Assembly (NCBI GenBank): GCA_028287505.1
Contig: JAQBPN010000064.1
Location: 1-59,049, forward strand
DNA: 59,049 bases
Direction of reading: 5' to 3'
From: Fibrobacterota bacterium
Lineage (GTDB): Bacteria > Fibrobacterota > Fibrobacteria > UBA11236
This document shows positions 18,766-28,000 of the stretch, piece after piece. Under the pieces are notes generated by a model. It was not told where the DNA came from. It saw only the letters and a program-made list of their open reading frames with translations, and made no database searches. Positions within the stretch are counted from its first letter, which is position 1. Every line of letters begins with the position of its first letter. The position numbers and the translations under genes are program-made.

Positions 18766-19959
18766 TCAGCCGACCTCGACGCGCACGAAGCTGCGTTTGC
18801 CGCATTTCAGCAAATGCGTTCCGGCGACCATGGCCTTGGCCTTGGGATCGGAAACCTTCGCGTCATCGAAGGTCACGCCCCCGTTTTCGATCAGACGCCG
18901 GCCTTCGCCGTTGCTCTTGGCCAGTCCCGCCTTCACGATGAGCTCGGGAATCCAATGCTCTCCCGCCGCGACCTTCAGCACCGGAATGTTTTCGGGGAGG
19001 GCTTCGCCGGAATGGATTTTCTTTTCCTGGACGGCCGCCTTTTCCGCCGCATCGGCCCCGTGGTACTGGGTCACGATATCCCGGGCCAATTCCTCTTTCA
19101 GCACGTTGGGGTTGGTCTTTCCCGAGGCCACTTCGGCCAGCTTGGCCTGGATCGATTCCAGGGGGATGTCGGTCAGCAACTGGAAATAACTTTCCACCAG
19201 GGCGTCCGGCAGGGAATAGAGTTTGTGGAACATGTCCTGGGGCGGCTCATTCACGCCGATGTAGTTGCCCAGGCTTTTGCTCATCTTCTCTTTGCCGTCC
19301 GTGCCCAGCAGGATAGGCAGGAAAAGGCCCACCTGCGGTTCCTTGCCCAGGCCGCGTTGCAATTCCCGGCCGCGCAGCACGTTGAACTTCTGGTCCATGC
19401 CGCCCAGTTCGACGTCGGCGTCGATCATGACGGAATCGTAAGCCTGCATCATCGGGTAGAGGAACTCGTGCAGGCTGATGGGCTGGCCTCCGCGGTAGCG
19501 CTTCTGGAAGTCGTCGCGTTCGAGCATCTGCGCCACCGTGATCTGGGACATCAGATTCGTCACCCCGGTGAAGGTGAGCTTGGAAAACCATTCCCCATTG
19601 TAGACGACGGAGGTCTTGGCCGGATCCACGATTTTGAAGAACTGCTGTTTGTAGGTCTCGGCGTTCTTGAGCACTTCCTCATGGGTGAGGATGGGCCGGG
19701 TCTTGTTCTTGCCGGAGGGATCGCCCACGGTGGCGGTGTAGTCGCCTACGATGAGGATGACGCGATGGCCCAGGTCCTGGAACTGGCGCAGCTTGCGCAT
19801 GACCACCGTGAACCCCAGGTGGACGTCCGGGGAAGTGGGGTCGATCCCCAATTTGATGTTCAGGGGGGTGCCCTTGGCGAGCTTCCTGCGGAGATCATCC
19901 TCCTCGATGATTTCCAGGACCCCCCGGGTGATGGTTTTCCAGGCTGCGTTATCCGACAT
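18766..19959 (-). CDS. tyrS: Tyrosyl-tRNA synthetase
   Basis: 397 residues. Class I synthetase that charges tRNA-Tyr. The HIGH-type motif is PDVHLGF (about residue 46), the KMSKS loop is KEKMSKS, and VELGGMDQKFNVLRGREL is the tyrosine/tRNA region; an S4 RNA-binding domain lies at the C-terminus (LAKSNGEGRRLIENGGVTFDDAKV). The arrangement fits the TyrZ-type branch. The start ATG at 19959 follows GGAAGG; a much longer open frame upstream runs antisense through hemJ and is not coding. It is divergent from hemJ and convergent with the pseudokinase gene. Confidence 0.96.
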   Translation of the reverse strand: MSDNAAWKTITRGVLEIIEEDDLRRKLAKGTPLNIKLGIDPTSPDVHLGFTVVMRKLRQFQDLGHRVILIVGDYTATVGDPSGKNKTRPILTHEEVLKNAETYKQQFFKIVDPAKTSVVYNGEWFSKLTFTGVTNLMSQITVAQMLERDDFQKRYRGGQPISLHEFLYPMMQAYDSVMIDADVELGGMDQKFNVLRGRELQRGLGKEPQVGLFLPILLGTDGKEKMSKSLGNYIGVNEPPQDMFHKLYSLPDALVESYFQLLTDIPLESIQAKLAEVASGKTNPNVLKEELARDIVTQYHGADAAEKAAVQEKKIHSGEALPENIPVLKVAAGEHWIPELIVKAGLAKSNGEGRRLIENGGVTFDDAKVSDPKAKAMVAGTHLLKCGKRSFVRVEVG

Positions 19960-20070
19960 TCCCAATCCTTCCGGCGCCCGTATCCCGGCGCCGCGCCTCC
20001 GCGCGGCAATCGCGCCATCGGGCGCGACCGCTTCGGTTAAAGTTAAAAAAAGTACCTTTAAGCCACGGAA

Positions 20071-20655
20071 ATGGACGCCTATCTCTACATCAAAGCCTTG
20101 CATCTGGTGGCCGTGGTCAGCTGGTTCGCCGGGCTGTTGTATATCGTGCGCCTGTTCATCTACCATGTGGAAGCGGAAGGACGCCCGGAACCGGAGCGGT
20201 CCCTTCTCCAATCCCAATTCGCCCTGATGGAGCGCCGGCTCTGGTACGGCATCACCTGCCCCGCCGCGATAGCCGCCGCGGGTTTCGGCCTGTACATGAT
20301 GGTCCGCATCCGCGCGTGGGAAGCCGGCTGGTTCCAGCTCAAACTGGTCCTGCTGGCCCTGCTCATAGGCTATCACCTGTATTGCGGCAGGATCCGCAAG
20401 GACCTGGCCGCCGGGCGCTGCCGCCTTAGTTCCGTAAGCCTGCGGATATGGAACGAGGTGGCAACCCTGCTCTTGTTCGCCATCGTTTTCACGGCGGTGC
20501 TGAAAAGCCCCTGGGCCGCGGGAAAAGCGATGGGGTGGGTCGTGGTGGTGGCGGGGATCGGCACTTGGATCATGGTGATGGTGAGGAAGCGGAGGCGCGC
20601 ATCTGAGGCGTCCCGTCGGGCGTCGGGCGTCGGGCGTCGGGCGCAAGAACCATGA
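20071..20655 (+). CDS. hemJ: HemJ-like protoporphyrinogen oxidase, tail encoded by a repeat
   Basis: 194 residues with about four membrane helices. HemJ (UPF0093) oxidises protoporphyrinogen IX to protoporphyrin IX in heme synthesis in bacteria lacking HemG/HemY. KALHLVAVVSWFAGLLYIVR with the conserved His and the ERRLWYGITCPA segment match the family. The last 14 or so residues (RRASGVGRRAQEP) are unlike HemJ and are encoded by the GTCGGGC repeat starting at 20615; the stop codon itself lies inside the repeat structure. This suggests that a repeat insertion replaced the original C-terminus. No other heme genes are nearby. Confidence 0.85.
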   Translation: MDAYLYIKALHLVAVVSWFAGLLYIVRLFIYHVEAEGRPEPERSLLQSQFALMERRLWYGITCPAAIAAAGFGLYMMVRIRAWEAGWFQLKLVLLALLIGYHLYCGRIRKDLAAGRCRLSSVSLRIWNEVATLLLFAIVFTAVLKSPWAAGKAMGWVVVVAGIGTWIMVMVRKRRRASEASRRASGVGRRAQEP

Positions 20656-20737
20656 GACCGCGAAAATCAGCGGCTCTCGGTTCTTGCTCTCCTCGCTTTC
20701 GTCTCTTTCCTTTTCTTAACGCCCGACGCCCGACGCC
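20615..20737. repeat. Nested palindromic repeat between hemJ and glpK
   Basis: Four GTCGGGC units (20615-20642) face GCCCGACGCCCGACGCC (20721-20737). Inside lies a perfect 9-bp inverted repeat GCAAGAACC/GGTTCTTGC (20643-20651 and 20679-20687), and inside that a CCGC/GCGG pairing. A pyrimidine-rich stretch fills 20688-20718. A further GCCCGACG occurs at 20776-20783. The layout resembles a REP/MITE-like mobile palindrome, although no target duplication is evident. Confidence 0.6.
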
Positions 20738-20833
20738 GAAGGGCGAAGCTTTAGCGCCAGGAGGGCGGCCTGTACGCCCGACGAGGGTCCAAAGGGTAAG
20801 GGCCGCAATGACCACCCAAAGGTAAAGACCACA

Positions 20834-22306
20834 ATGAAGTACATCATTGCCCTGGATCAGGGGACCACCAGCTCCCGCTCCGTCCTCTACAACGCCCGCC
20901 TGGAGAAGATCGACCAGGTCCAGAAGGAGTTCACCCAGCACTTTCCCCGGCCCGGCTGGGTGGAACACGATGCCGACGAGATCTGGGAAACCCAATGGGA
21001 AACCCTCCGCACCCTGATCGAACGCAACGGCGTGAAGCGGGAAAACATCGCGGCCCTGGGCATCACCAATCAGCGCGAAACCGTGGTGGCCTGGGACACC
21101 CGCACCGGCAAGCCCCTGGCCCGGGCCATCGTCTGGCAGGACCGGCGCACGGCGGCTTTCTGCCAGGCCCTGAAGCGCAAAGGGGCCGAGGCGGCCGTGC
21201 GCCGCAAGACCGGGCTGGTGCTCGATCCCTATTTCTCCGGCAGCAAGATGAACTGGCTCCTGAAGAACGACCCAGCGGTGCGCAAGGCCGCGGCGGAAAA
21301 ACGCCTGGCCTTCGGGACCATGGACAGCTGGCTGATCCATAAATTGACCGGGGGGAACCGGCATGTTACCGAGGCGGGCAACGCGTCCCGCACCCTGTTG
21401 ATGGACATCAGGACCCTGGCCTGGGACAAGAGCCTGCTCAAACTGTTCGGCGTCCCCGCTGCTTCCCTGCCGGAAATCCTCGCCTCGGACGCCATGTTCG
21501 GGGAAGCCACCCTGCCGGGACTGGAGGGCGTGAGGATCAACGGAGTGGCCGGCGATCAGCAGGCCTCCCTGTTCGGCCATCGCTGTTTCACCGCCGGCTC
21601 CCTCAAGAACACTTACGGAACGGGATGCTTCCTGTTGCGCAACATCGGCGCCAAATACGCGGCGCCGCCCAAAGGGTTGCTGGGCACGGTCGCCTGGACC
21701 CTGAAGGGAAAAACCACCTACGCCCACGAAGGAGCGGTGATGATCGGCGGAGCGGCGGTGCAATTCCTGCGGGACGGCCTGAAAATCATCGAGGATGCGG
21801 CCCAATCGGAAACGTTGGCGGCGTCGCTCCCCTCCAACGAGGGAGTCTATTTCGTGCCCGCCTTCGCGGGACTGGGCACGCCCCATTGGGACCCGGACGC
21901 CCGCGGCCTGATCATCGGCCTTACGCGCGGGAGCACGCGCGCGCACCTGTGCCGGGCCGCCCTGGAATCCATCGCCTACCAGAGCCTGGATCTGTGCCGC
22001 GCCTTCGGCGGCGCCATCAAATCCCTGAACGTGGACGGAGGCGCCAGCCAAAACCGCCTGCTGATGCAATTCCAGGCGGACATCACCGGCGCGGAAGTGC
22101 GCGTGAACCGAAGCCATGAAGTGACCGCCCTGGGCGTTGCGATGCTGGCCGCCCTGGGATGCGGTCTGGTGCCCAGCCAGCAGGAATTGCTCAAGTTGGA
22201 TCTGCGTCTGGACATCTTCAAGCCCGCCATGCAGGCGGGCCCGCGGAAGCTGCTGGTGGATCGCTGGAGGAAGGCCGTGAAACGTTCGATGAGATGGGCG
22301 GATTGA
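20834..22306 (+). CDS. glpK: Glycerol kinase
   Basis: 490 residues, FGGY family. Phosphorylates glycerol to sn-glycerol 3-phosphate with ATP. Diagnostic segments are ALDQGTTSSRSVLYN at the N-terminus, GITNQRETVVAWD, AIVWQDRRT, GTMDSWLIHKLTGG, NASRTLLMDIRTLAWD, GVAGDQQASLFGH, KNTYGTGCFLL, AFAGLGTPHWDPDARG and DGGASQNRLLMQFQAD. Start ATG at 20834 is preceded by AAAGG. No glpF or glpD accompanies it. The next gene follows after 11 bases, so they are probably cotranscribed. Confidence 0.96.
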   Translation: MKYIIALDQGTTSSRSVLYNARLEKIDQVQKEFTQHFPRPGWVEHDADEIWETQWETLRTLIERNGVKRENIAALGITNQRETVVAWDTRTGKPLARAIVWQDRRTAAFCQALKRKGAEAAVRRKTGLVLDPYFSGSKMNWLLKNDPAVRKAAAEKRLAFGTMDSWLIHKLTGGNRHVTEAGNASRTLLMDIRTLAWDKSLLKLFGVPAASLPEILASDAMFGEATLPGLEGVRINGVAGDQQASLFGHRCFTAGSLKNTYGTGCFLLRNIGAKYAAPPKGLLGTVAWTLKGKTTYAHEGAVMIGGAAVQFLRDGLKIIEDAAQSETLAASLPSNEGVYFVPAFAGLGTPHWDPDARGLIIGLTRGSTRAHLCRAALESIAYQSLDLCRAFGGAIKSLNVDGGASQNRLLMQFQADITGAEVRVNRSHEVTALGVAMLAALGCGLVPSQQELLKLDLRLDIFKPAMQAGPRKLLVDRWRKAVKRSMRWAD

Positions 22307-22317
22307 GGAGAAGAACC

Positions 22318-22776
22318 ATGGCCGGAACGGAAGTGAAAAAGGAAATCGTGAACGGGGAAGTGCGCTTGTCCGCCGGTTCGTGTGTCTTCGTGTTCCGCAG
22401 GATCAGGCCCGGGGTACTGCACGCGGTCATCACCGGGTTGGACAACGGTCAGTTCGGCACCACCACCCTGGACGAAATCCGCGCGGAAATCGGCCGGCAT
22501 AAACCGGTGGAACTTTTCGTCGATGCCCGCGAAGCCACGGGTGCGGCCGTCAGCGTGAGTGAAGAATGGACGCGGTTTTTCTCCGCCCATCGTTCGGAAC
22601 TCTCCCGCGTTCACGTCCTGGTGGGCTCTAAGGTGGTGTCCCTTACCGTGGCCATCGCCCAACATCTCTCCCGTACCGGGAACCTCATCCAGATCTATTC
22701 GGACCCGGAAACTTTCGCGTCCAAGCTCCCCGCTGCGGGCGGCCGCGGAGTCCGAGGTGAAAAATCCTCCGGTTAG
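22318..22776 (+). CDS. Small STAS-like hypothetical protein
   Basis: 152 residues, no signal peptide. The alternating beta/alpha pattern (HAVITGLDNGQ, PVELFVDAREATGA, WTRFFSAHRSEL, RVHVLVGSKVVSLTVAIAQHL) resembles SpoIIAA/STAS-like domains, but this is a fold-level impression only. GAGGAGAAG precedes the ATG at 22318. It sits 11 bases after glpK, and the promoter of the following glycosyltransferase lies at its 3' end. Function unknown. Confidence 0.55.
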   Translation: MAGTEVKKEIVNGEVRLSAGSCVFVFRRIRPGVLHAVITGLDNGQFGTTTLDEIRAEIGRHKPVELFVDAREATGAAVSVSEEWTRFFSAHRSELSRVHVLVGSKVVSLTVAIAQHLSRTGNLIQIYSDPETFASKLPAAGGRGVRGEKSSG

Positions 22777-22785
22777 CGGTATAAT
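22757..22785 (+). promoter_or_regulatory. Promoter of the glycosyltransferase gene
   Basis: Consensus TATAAT at 22780-22785, with GTGAAA 17 bases upstream as a weak -35. The -10 ends nine bases before the ATG at 22795, so the leader would be two or three bases. The TATAAT falls just after the preceding gene's stop codon. Confidence 0.6.
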
Positions 22786-22794
22786 AGGCGCAGG

Positions 22795-23820
22795 ATGAAT
22801 TCAGCGGAAGCGGATCCCAAGGTATCCAACAAATGGATGATGGTGCTGCCCCCGGATGGGGCCGCGCGCCAGGTGGGCGAAAAAGCCTGGGAATCCCTGT
22901 GCGGGCTTTTGCCCGCCATGAACCGCAAGCTCTTCGACACCAAAGCCTACCTGGACGCCTTCGATCGTCTCCTCAAGAATCCCGCCGACGACATGGTGGT
23001 GGATCTCGCCAACCAGGCGCTGGTGGTGCAATGCCTGGACTTCGCCGCCACCCACGTGCTGGTCATCGCCTTGAGCCCCGTCACGCGCTTCACCGTGGAC
23101 TTGCTGGGCCGGCAAGGCATCGCCACCCTGCATTGGTTCATCGAGGATTTCCGCGAGGCCAAGTATTGGAAGGACGTGCTTCCGGCCTACGGCCATTTCC
23201 TGGCCATCCAACGGGGACCCATCGAAGCCGCCTGCGCGGAAGCGGGCGTCCGCTTCGGCTACCTTCCCACGGCCGCAATCCTCAGGCCCCGCTCCGCGGT
23301 CAAAAGCTGGCGGGAACGCAGCGAAGGCATCGCGTTCATCGGATTTCCCAGCGCCTACCGGGTGGAAGTCCTGGAGGCCCTGGCGCGCGAGGGCTTGCCG
23401 CTGAAGGTGGCTGGACTGGGATGGGAGAAATATCGCGGGCCCCTGGAGCCGCATATGACGGGCCGGGGATGGTTCGGCCCGGAAGAAGCGTTCAAGCTCC
23501 TGGAAAACTCACGCATCGGACTGCATCTGCCGTCGGAGGATCCGGGCCCGGACCGCGGGAACTGCCATGTGAGCCCCAGGGTGTTCGACATCCTGGCGGC
23601 GGGCTGTCTGCTGATGTCGGAAGAAGCCCCCATGATCCGGGAGACCTTGAAGGATTTCACCATCCGGGAATTCCGCGGGCCGGCCGAAGCGGTGCGCGTG
23701 GCGCGCACTGCCCTCAGCGAAGGTATTGATGAAGGCGCCCTGGCCGCTAACCGGACCTTGGTGCTGCGCGACCATTCCTTCGCCCGGCGCATGACGGACA
23801 TTCTCGCCTTGGCGGGGTGA
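22795..23820 (+). CDS. CgeB-like glycosyltransferase
   Basis: 341 residues, soluble. The layout is that of CgeB/DUF3880-type glycosyltransferases: an N-terminal half with TLHWFIEDFREAKYWKDV, and a GT-B C-terminal half with IAFIGFPSAYRVEVLEAL, LENSRIGLHLPSE and HVSPRVFDILAAGCLLMSEE, where the last is the nucleotide-sugar binding region followed by the usual helical tail (VLRDHSFARRMTDIL). It would add a sugar to a surface glycan or protein; donor and acceptor are unknown. It has its own promoter and is convergent with trxB 14 bases downstream. Confidence 0.75.
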   Translation: MNSAEADPKVSNKWMMVLPPDGAARQVGEKAWESLCGLLPAMNRKLFDTKAYLDAFDRLLKNPADDMVVDLANQALVVQCLDFAATHVLVIALSPVTRFTVDLLGRQGIATLHWFIEDFREAKYWKDVLPAYGHFLAIQRGPIEAACAEAGVRFGYLPTAAILRPRSAVKSWRERSEGIAFIGFPSAYRVEVLEALAREGLPLKVAGLGWEKYRGPLEPHMTGRGWFGPEEAFKLLENSRIGLHLPSEDPGPDRGNCHVSPRVFDILAAGCLLMSEEAPMIRETLKDFTIREFRGPAEAVRVARTALSEGIDEGALAANRTLVLRDHSFARRMTDILALAG

Positions 23821-23834
23821 GACCGCTCTGACTC

Positions 23835-24782
23835 TTAAGCGTGGGCGGCTTCTTCCGTCTGCAAGAAGGCTTCCGCTTCCAGCGCGGCCATGCAACCCGT
23901 GCCCGCCGAGGTCACCGCCTGGCGGTATTTCTTGTCCTGCACGTCCCCGGCGGCGAACACGCCCCGCACGCTGGTATGGGTGGTGCCCGGCTCAGTCACG
24001 ATATACCCTTGCTCATCCGTCTTTATCTGGCCGCCCAGGAAAGCGGTATTGGGGGTATGGCCGATGGCATAGAACAGGCCCTTGGCGTCCATGTAGGATT
24101 CCTTGCCCGTCTTGACGTTCTGCAACTTGACCCGCTCCAGGCTGTCCTTGCCCTCCGCGTCCGTCAAAACCGTGTTCCAGACCATTTCCAGCTTGGGGTT
24201 CTTGAAGGCGCGCTGCTGCATGGCTTTGCTGGCGCGCAGGGAATCCCGGCGATGCACCAGGAATACCCTGGAAGCGAACTTGGTGAGATGGGTGGCTTCT
24301 TCCACGGCCGTGTCCCCTCCGCCCACCACCACCAAGGGCTGGTTGCGGAAAAGGGGAAGCGCACCGTCGCATACGGCGCAGGCGGAAATGCCGCGCTGCC
24401 AGAGCTGTTCCTCGCCGGGCACATGCATGCGCTTGGCGGTGGCCCCGGTGGCGATGATGACCGTTTTGGCCTCGATCATTTCGTCCTCGGTCCAGATCTT
24501 GAAAGGACGATGGCTGAAGTCGACCTTGATCACGGTTTCCGTGCGGATGCGGGCGCCGCAATGCACGGATTGTTCGCGCATCCGGTTCATCAGTTCCGTG
24601 CCGTCGATGGCGGTGAATCCAGGATAGTTCTCAACCTCCGTGGTAGTGGTCAATTGCCCGCCGGCGGCGACGCCTCCGGCCATGAACCCCTCGAACATCA
24701 GGGGGCTGAGATTGGCACGGGCGGCGTAGATGGCGGCGGTATGGCCCGCCGGACCCGACCCGATAATGACGACTTGTTCCAT
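23835..24782 (-). CDS. trxB: Thioredoxin reductase
   Basis: 315 residues, standard length. Flavoprotein that passes electrons from NADPH to thioredoxin. FAD-binding [16 protein letters not shown] at the N-terminus, redox-active Cys135 and Cys138 in CAVCDG, NADPH-binding [15 protein letters not shown], and the late FAD site [10 protein letters not shown] are all present. AGGAG precedes the ATG at 24782. It is single and divergent from the large hybrid kinase; 225 bases separate the two genes and I see no further gene there. Confidence 0.96.
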   Translation of the reverse strand: MEQVVIIGSGPAGHTAAIYAARANLSPLMFEGFMAGGVAAGGQLTTTTEVENYPGFTAIDGTELMNRMREQSVHCGARIRTETVIKVDFSHRPFKIWTEDEMIEAKTVIIATGATAKRMHVPGEEQLWQRGISACAVCDGALPLFRNQPLVVVGGGDTAVEEATHLTKFASRVFLVHRRDSLRASKAMQQRAFKNPKLEMVWNTVLTDAEGKDSLERVKLQNVKTGKESYMDAKGLFYAIGHTPNTAFLGGQIKTDEQGYIVTEPGTTHTSVRGVFAAGDVQDKKYRQAVTSAGTGCMAALEAEAFLQTEEAAHA

Positions 24783-25007
24783 GGATTCGACTCCTGTTTA
24801 GGCAGAAATTTACAAATTATCGACCTTGAGGCGGCCCGGGACAATCAAAAGCGCCCAATCCTCGGCGGATATGGGGCGAAAATCCCTGGATGGGCCCGGA
24901 CGTGGATTCCCGTATGGGGATAGGACCTAAGCGCCGCTCCTCGAATCCGGTTACCTTATGGACTGCCGAAATAGGAGTTTTCGAATGGTTTCAATTCCGG
25001 AGCTTGA

Positions 25008-28000
25008 ATGGCCGCCAGCCAAACCCCGCTGAAAACCGACCCAGGGACCGCACCGGATATACGCAGATATTCCGGGGACATCGCCTTCGTGGGATCCATT
25101 GCGGCGGCCTATTTCCTGGCGAGCATCGCCGGCATGCATTTCACCCTCAGCCACAATGGCGTGTCCGCATTCTGGCCGGCGAACGGAATCCTGCTGGCCA
25201 TGCTGCTCAAATGCAAGCGCCCGCGCCGGGTACCGCTTATCCTGCTTTGCCTCGCATCGGGCGTGCTGGCCAATCTCGTCGAATCGAAACCGCTCCTCCC
25301 CGGATCGGGATACGCATTGGCGAACATCCTCGAGGTCCTGGCCGCCGAATGGATGATCCGCAGGTTGTCCATCGGGGCGGATTTCCTGCCCGATATCAAA
25401 AAGACCATGCTGTTCCTGACCGTGGTCGCACCGGGCGCCGCGGCCATTTCCGGACTGCTCGGCGCAATGGTCCTTACGATGTCCGCGGGCGGATCCTACT
25501 GGCCGTCCTGGTTGGCCTGGTTGCTGACGGACGCCGTGGGCCTGGCGGTGGTCACACCCGCGATCCTGTCCTGGCGAGTGCGCGACATAGCCTGGTCCGC
25601 CCGTAGTTTCAAGTACCTCGAATTCGCCGCCAGCGCCGCGGTTACCGGTTCGGTAGCGTATATCGTTTACGCCCATTGGGAAACGCTGTGGGGGCCGTTC
25701 GAGCATCCGCTGCCTTTGGCCACCCTTCCCTTCATCCTCTGGGGGGGATTGAGATTCGGGGCGAGGGGCGCCTCAACCCTTCATCTCCTGGTCTACATCG
25801 AGACGGCGTATTTCACCAGCAAAGGCATCGGTCCCTTCGCCGAGCTCAACCATTCGCCGCTTTCGACCCTCGCTTCCATGAACTTTTTCCATTTCGTCAT
25901 CGCGTTCTGCACCTTGATGCCTGCGGTTCTGGTCAATACGCACCGGCGCCTGCTGGCGGAATTGCGGGACAAGGATTCCCGATTCAACAACCTCTGGGCC
26001 AGCAAGCTGGTCGGCATATACATCTCGGACCTGGGCGGAAAAGTGCTCGAAGCCAACGAGACATTTCTGGCCATGGTCGGATACGACCGCGCGGAATTGC
26101 AGGCGGGTGAAATCCATATGCTCAAAATGGCCACGCCGGAATACCTGACCCAGGCGCGCATCAACGTGGAACAGTTCAGGCTGGAAGGGCGGATAGGTCC
26201 CATCGACCGCGAATGGGTATTGCGCGATGGAGGCCGGTTTCGCAGCCTGGTTTTCGCCACCAGGATGGAACCCGATCGGGCCATGGGAATGGTGCTGGAC
26301 ATCAGCGAACTGAAAAGGACCCAGCAGGAACTGCGCAGAAGCGAGAACCTCTTCCAGAGCCTGATGGATTCCAATATCATCGGCGTATCCATCGTCAACA
26401 ACGACAATGTGTTCGAAGAGGCGAACGACACCTTCCTGAAAATCATCGGGTATGATCGCGAAGATCTCGACGCGGGGAAGATCGCCGCGCGGATGATACG
26501 CATCGCCGAGGAGGATGACCAATATCAGTCCGTCGAAAACCGCGTCCGGACGCATGGAAGAAGCGATCCGCAGGAAGGCAAGTACCTCCGCAAGGATGGA
26601 ACGCAAGTCCCCATCTACCGCGGGGTCATCCGCCTGGAGGAAAGCGGACGCTTTCTGGTAGTGACGATGGATTTGAGCAAGTTGAAAGAAGTGCAGGTCG
26701 CGCTCCACCGGAGCGAGCACCTCTTCCGCACCCTGACGGAAGCCTCCTTCGTGGGCACTTTGCGGCTGGATAGCCGCGGCCTGTGCATCTACGCCAACCC
26801 CACATGGCTTTCCCTTGCGGGCATGGACCAGGAAAGCCTCAAGATCCTGGGTTGGCGGCACGCCATCCACCAGGCCGATCGCGCCAGGGTCTGCTCGGCC
26901 TGGGACGCGTTCCTGGCGGGCGGACCCGCGGTCATCTGCGAGTACCGCCTGCTCAAGCCCGATGGCACCGTAACCTGGGTATCGGGGTGGTCCACCGCCC
27001 TGAAGAACGAGGACGGCACCGTCATTGGATATCTCGACAAGAGCATCGACATCACCGATCACATGCGGGCCAAGGGCCAGCTGGAAAGCGCCATCAAATC
27101 CGCCGAAGACGCGAACCAGGCGAAATCCCAGTTCCTGGCCCATATGAGCCACGAGATCCGGACTCCGCTGAACGGGGTGTTGGGAATGATTTCCCTGGTG
27201 TCCGATACCGACCTCTCCCGGGAACAACGCAGTTACGTAGACGTGGCGCGGCAGAGCGGCGAGCACCTGGTGAACCTTATCAACCAAATCCTCGATTTTT
27301 CCAAGATCGAAAGCGGCCATCTCGAATTGGATGAAACGGAATTCTCCCTGGGCGAGGTGGCCGATGGAGTGATTTCCGCGGTGACCGGAATGGCGCAGAA
27401 AAAAGGATTGGAAATCCTGTCCCAACTGGATCCCGAACTGCCGGATCGCTTCACGGGCGATCCCCTGCGCCTTCGGCAGGTGCTTTTGAACCTGATCGGG
27501 AATGCGGTGAAGTTTTCGGACCATGGGGAAATCCGCCTGGCCATACGCAAGCTCGCCGATGCGAATGGGCAATCCCATCTCTTCTTCGAAGTCTCCGACC
27601 AGGGGCCGGGAATTCCGGAAGCGGTGGCGGCGAACCTGTTCCAACCGTTCAAGCAGGGTGACGCGTCCCTCTCCCGGAAGGCCGGCGGCACGGGCCTGGG
27701 CCTTGCGATAAGCAAAAACCTGGTGGAACGCATGGGCGGGAAGCTCTGGGTAGAAAGCCGCCCGAACCAAGGCAGCCGCTTCCAATTCACGGTCTTGTTG
27801 ACCCCGGCCGTAAAAGCGGCCACGGAAGAATCCGGGACCGGCGCGAGCCGCTCGGAGGTTTCCGTTTGGATAGGAGAGCCGCATCCCGCCAATTCCGGAC
27901 TACTTGCCGATATGTTCCGCGATTGGGGATATCGGGTGGAGTCCGGCGTCGAAGGCCTTGCCGTCGCGGGCAGACTGGAACAGGCCGCCCGCGATAAAGC

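Noticed and set aside
19960-20646. Long in-frame extension upstream of the tyrS start
   Set aside because: It runs antisense through hemJ, has Arg/His/Pro-rich composition, and the TyrRS family begins at the ATG at 19959 with a ribosome binding site.
20570-22117. 515-codon open frame on the minus strand
   Set aside because: Antisense to glpK, with no domain.
25773-27884. 703-codon open frame on the minus strand
   Set aside because: Antisense to the conserved PAS, HisKA and ATPase domains of the large hybrid kinase.
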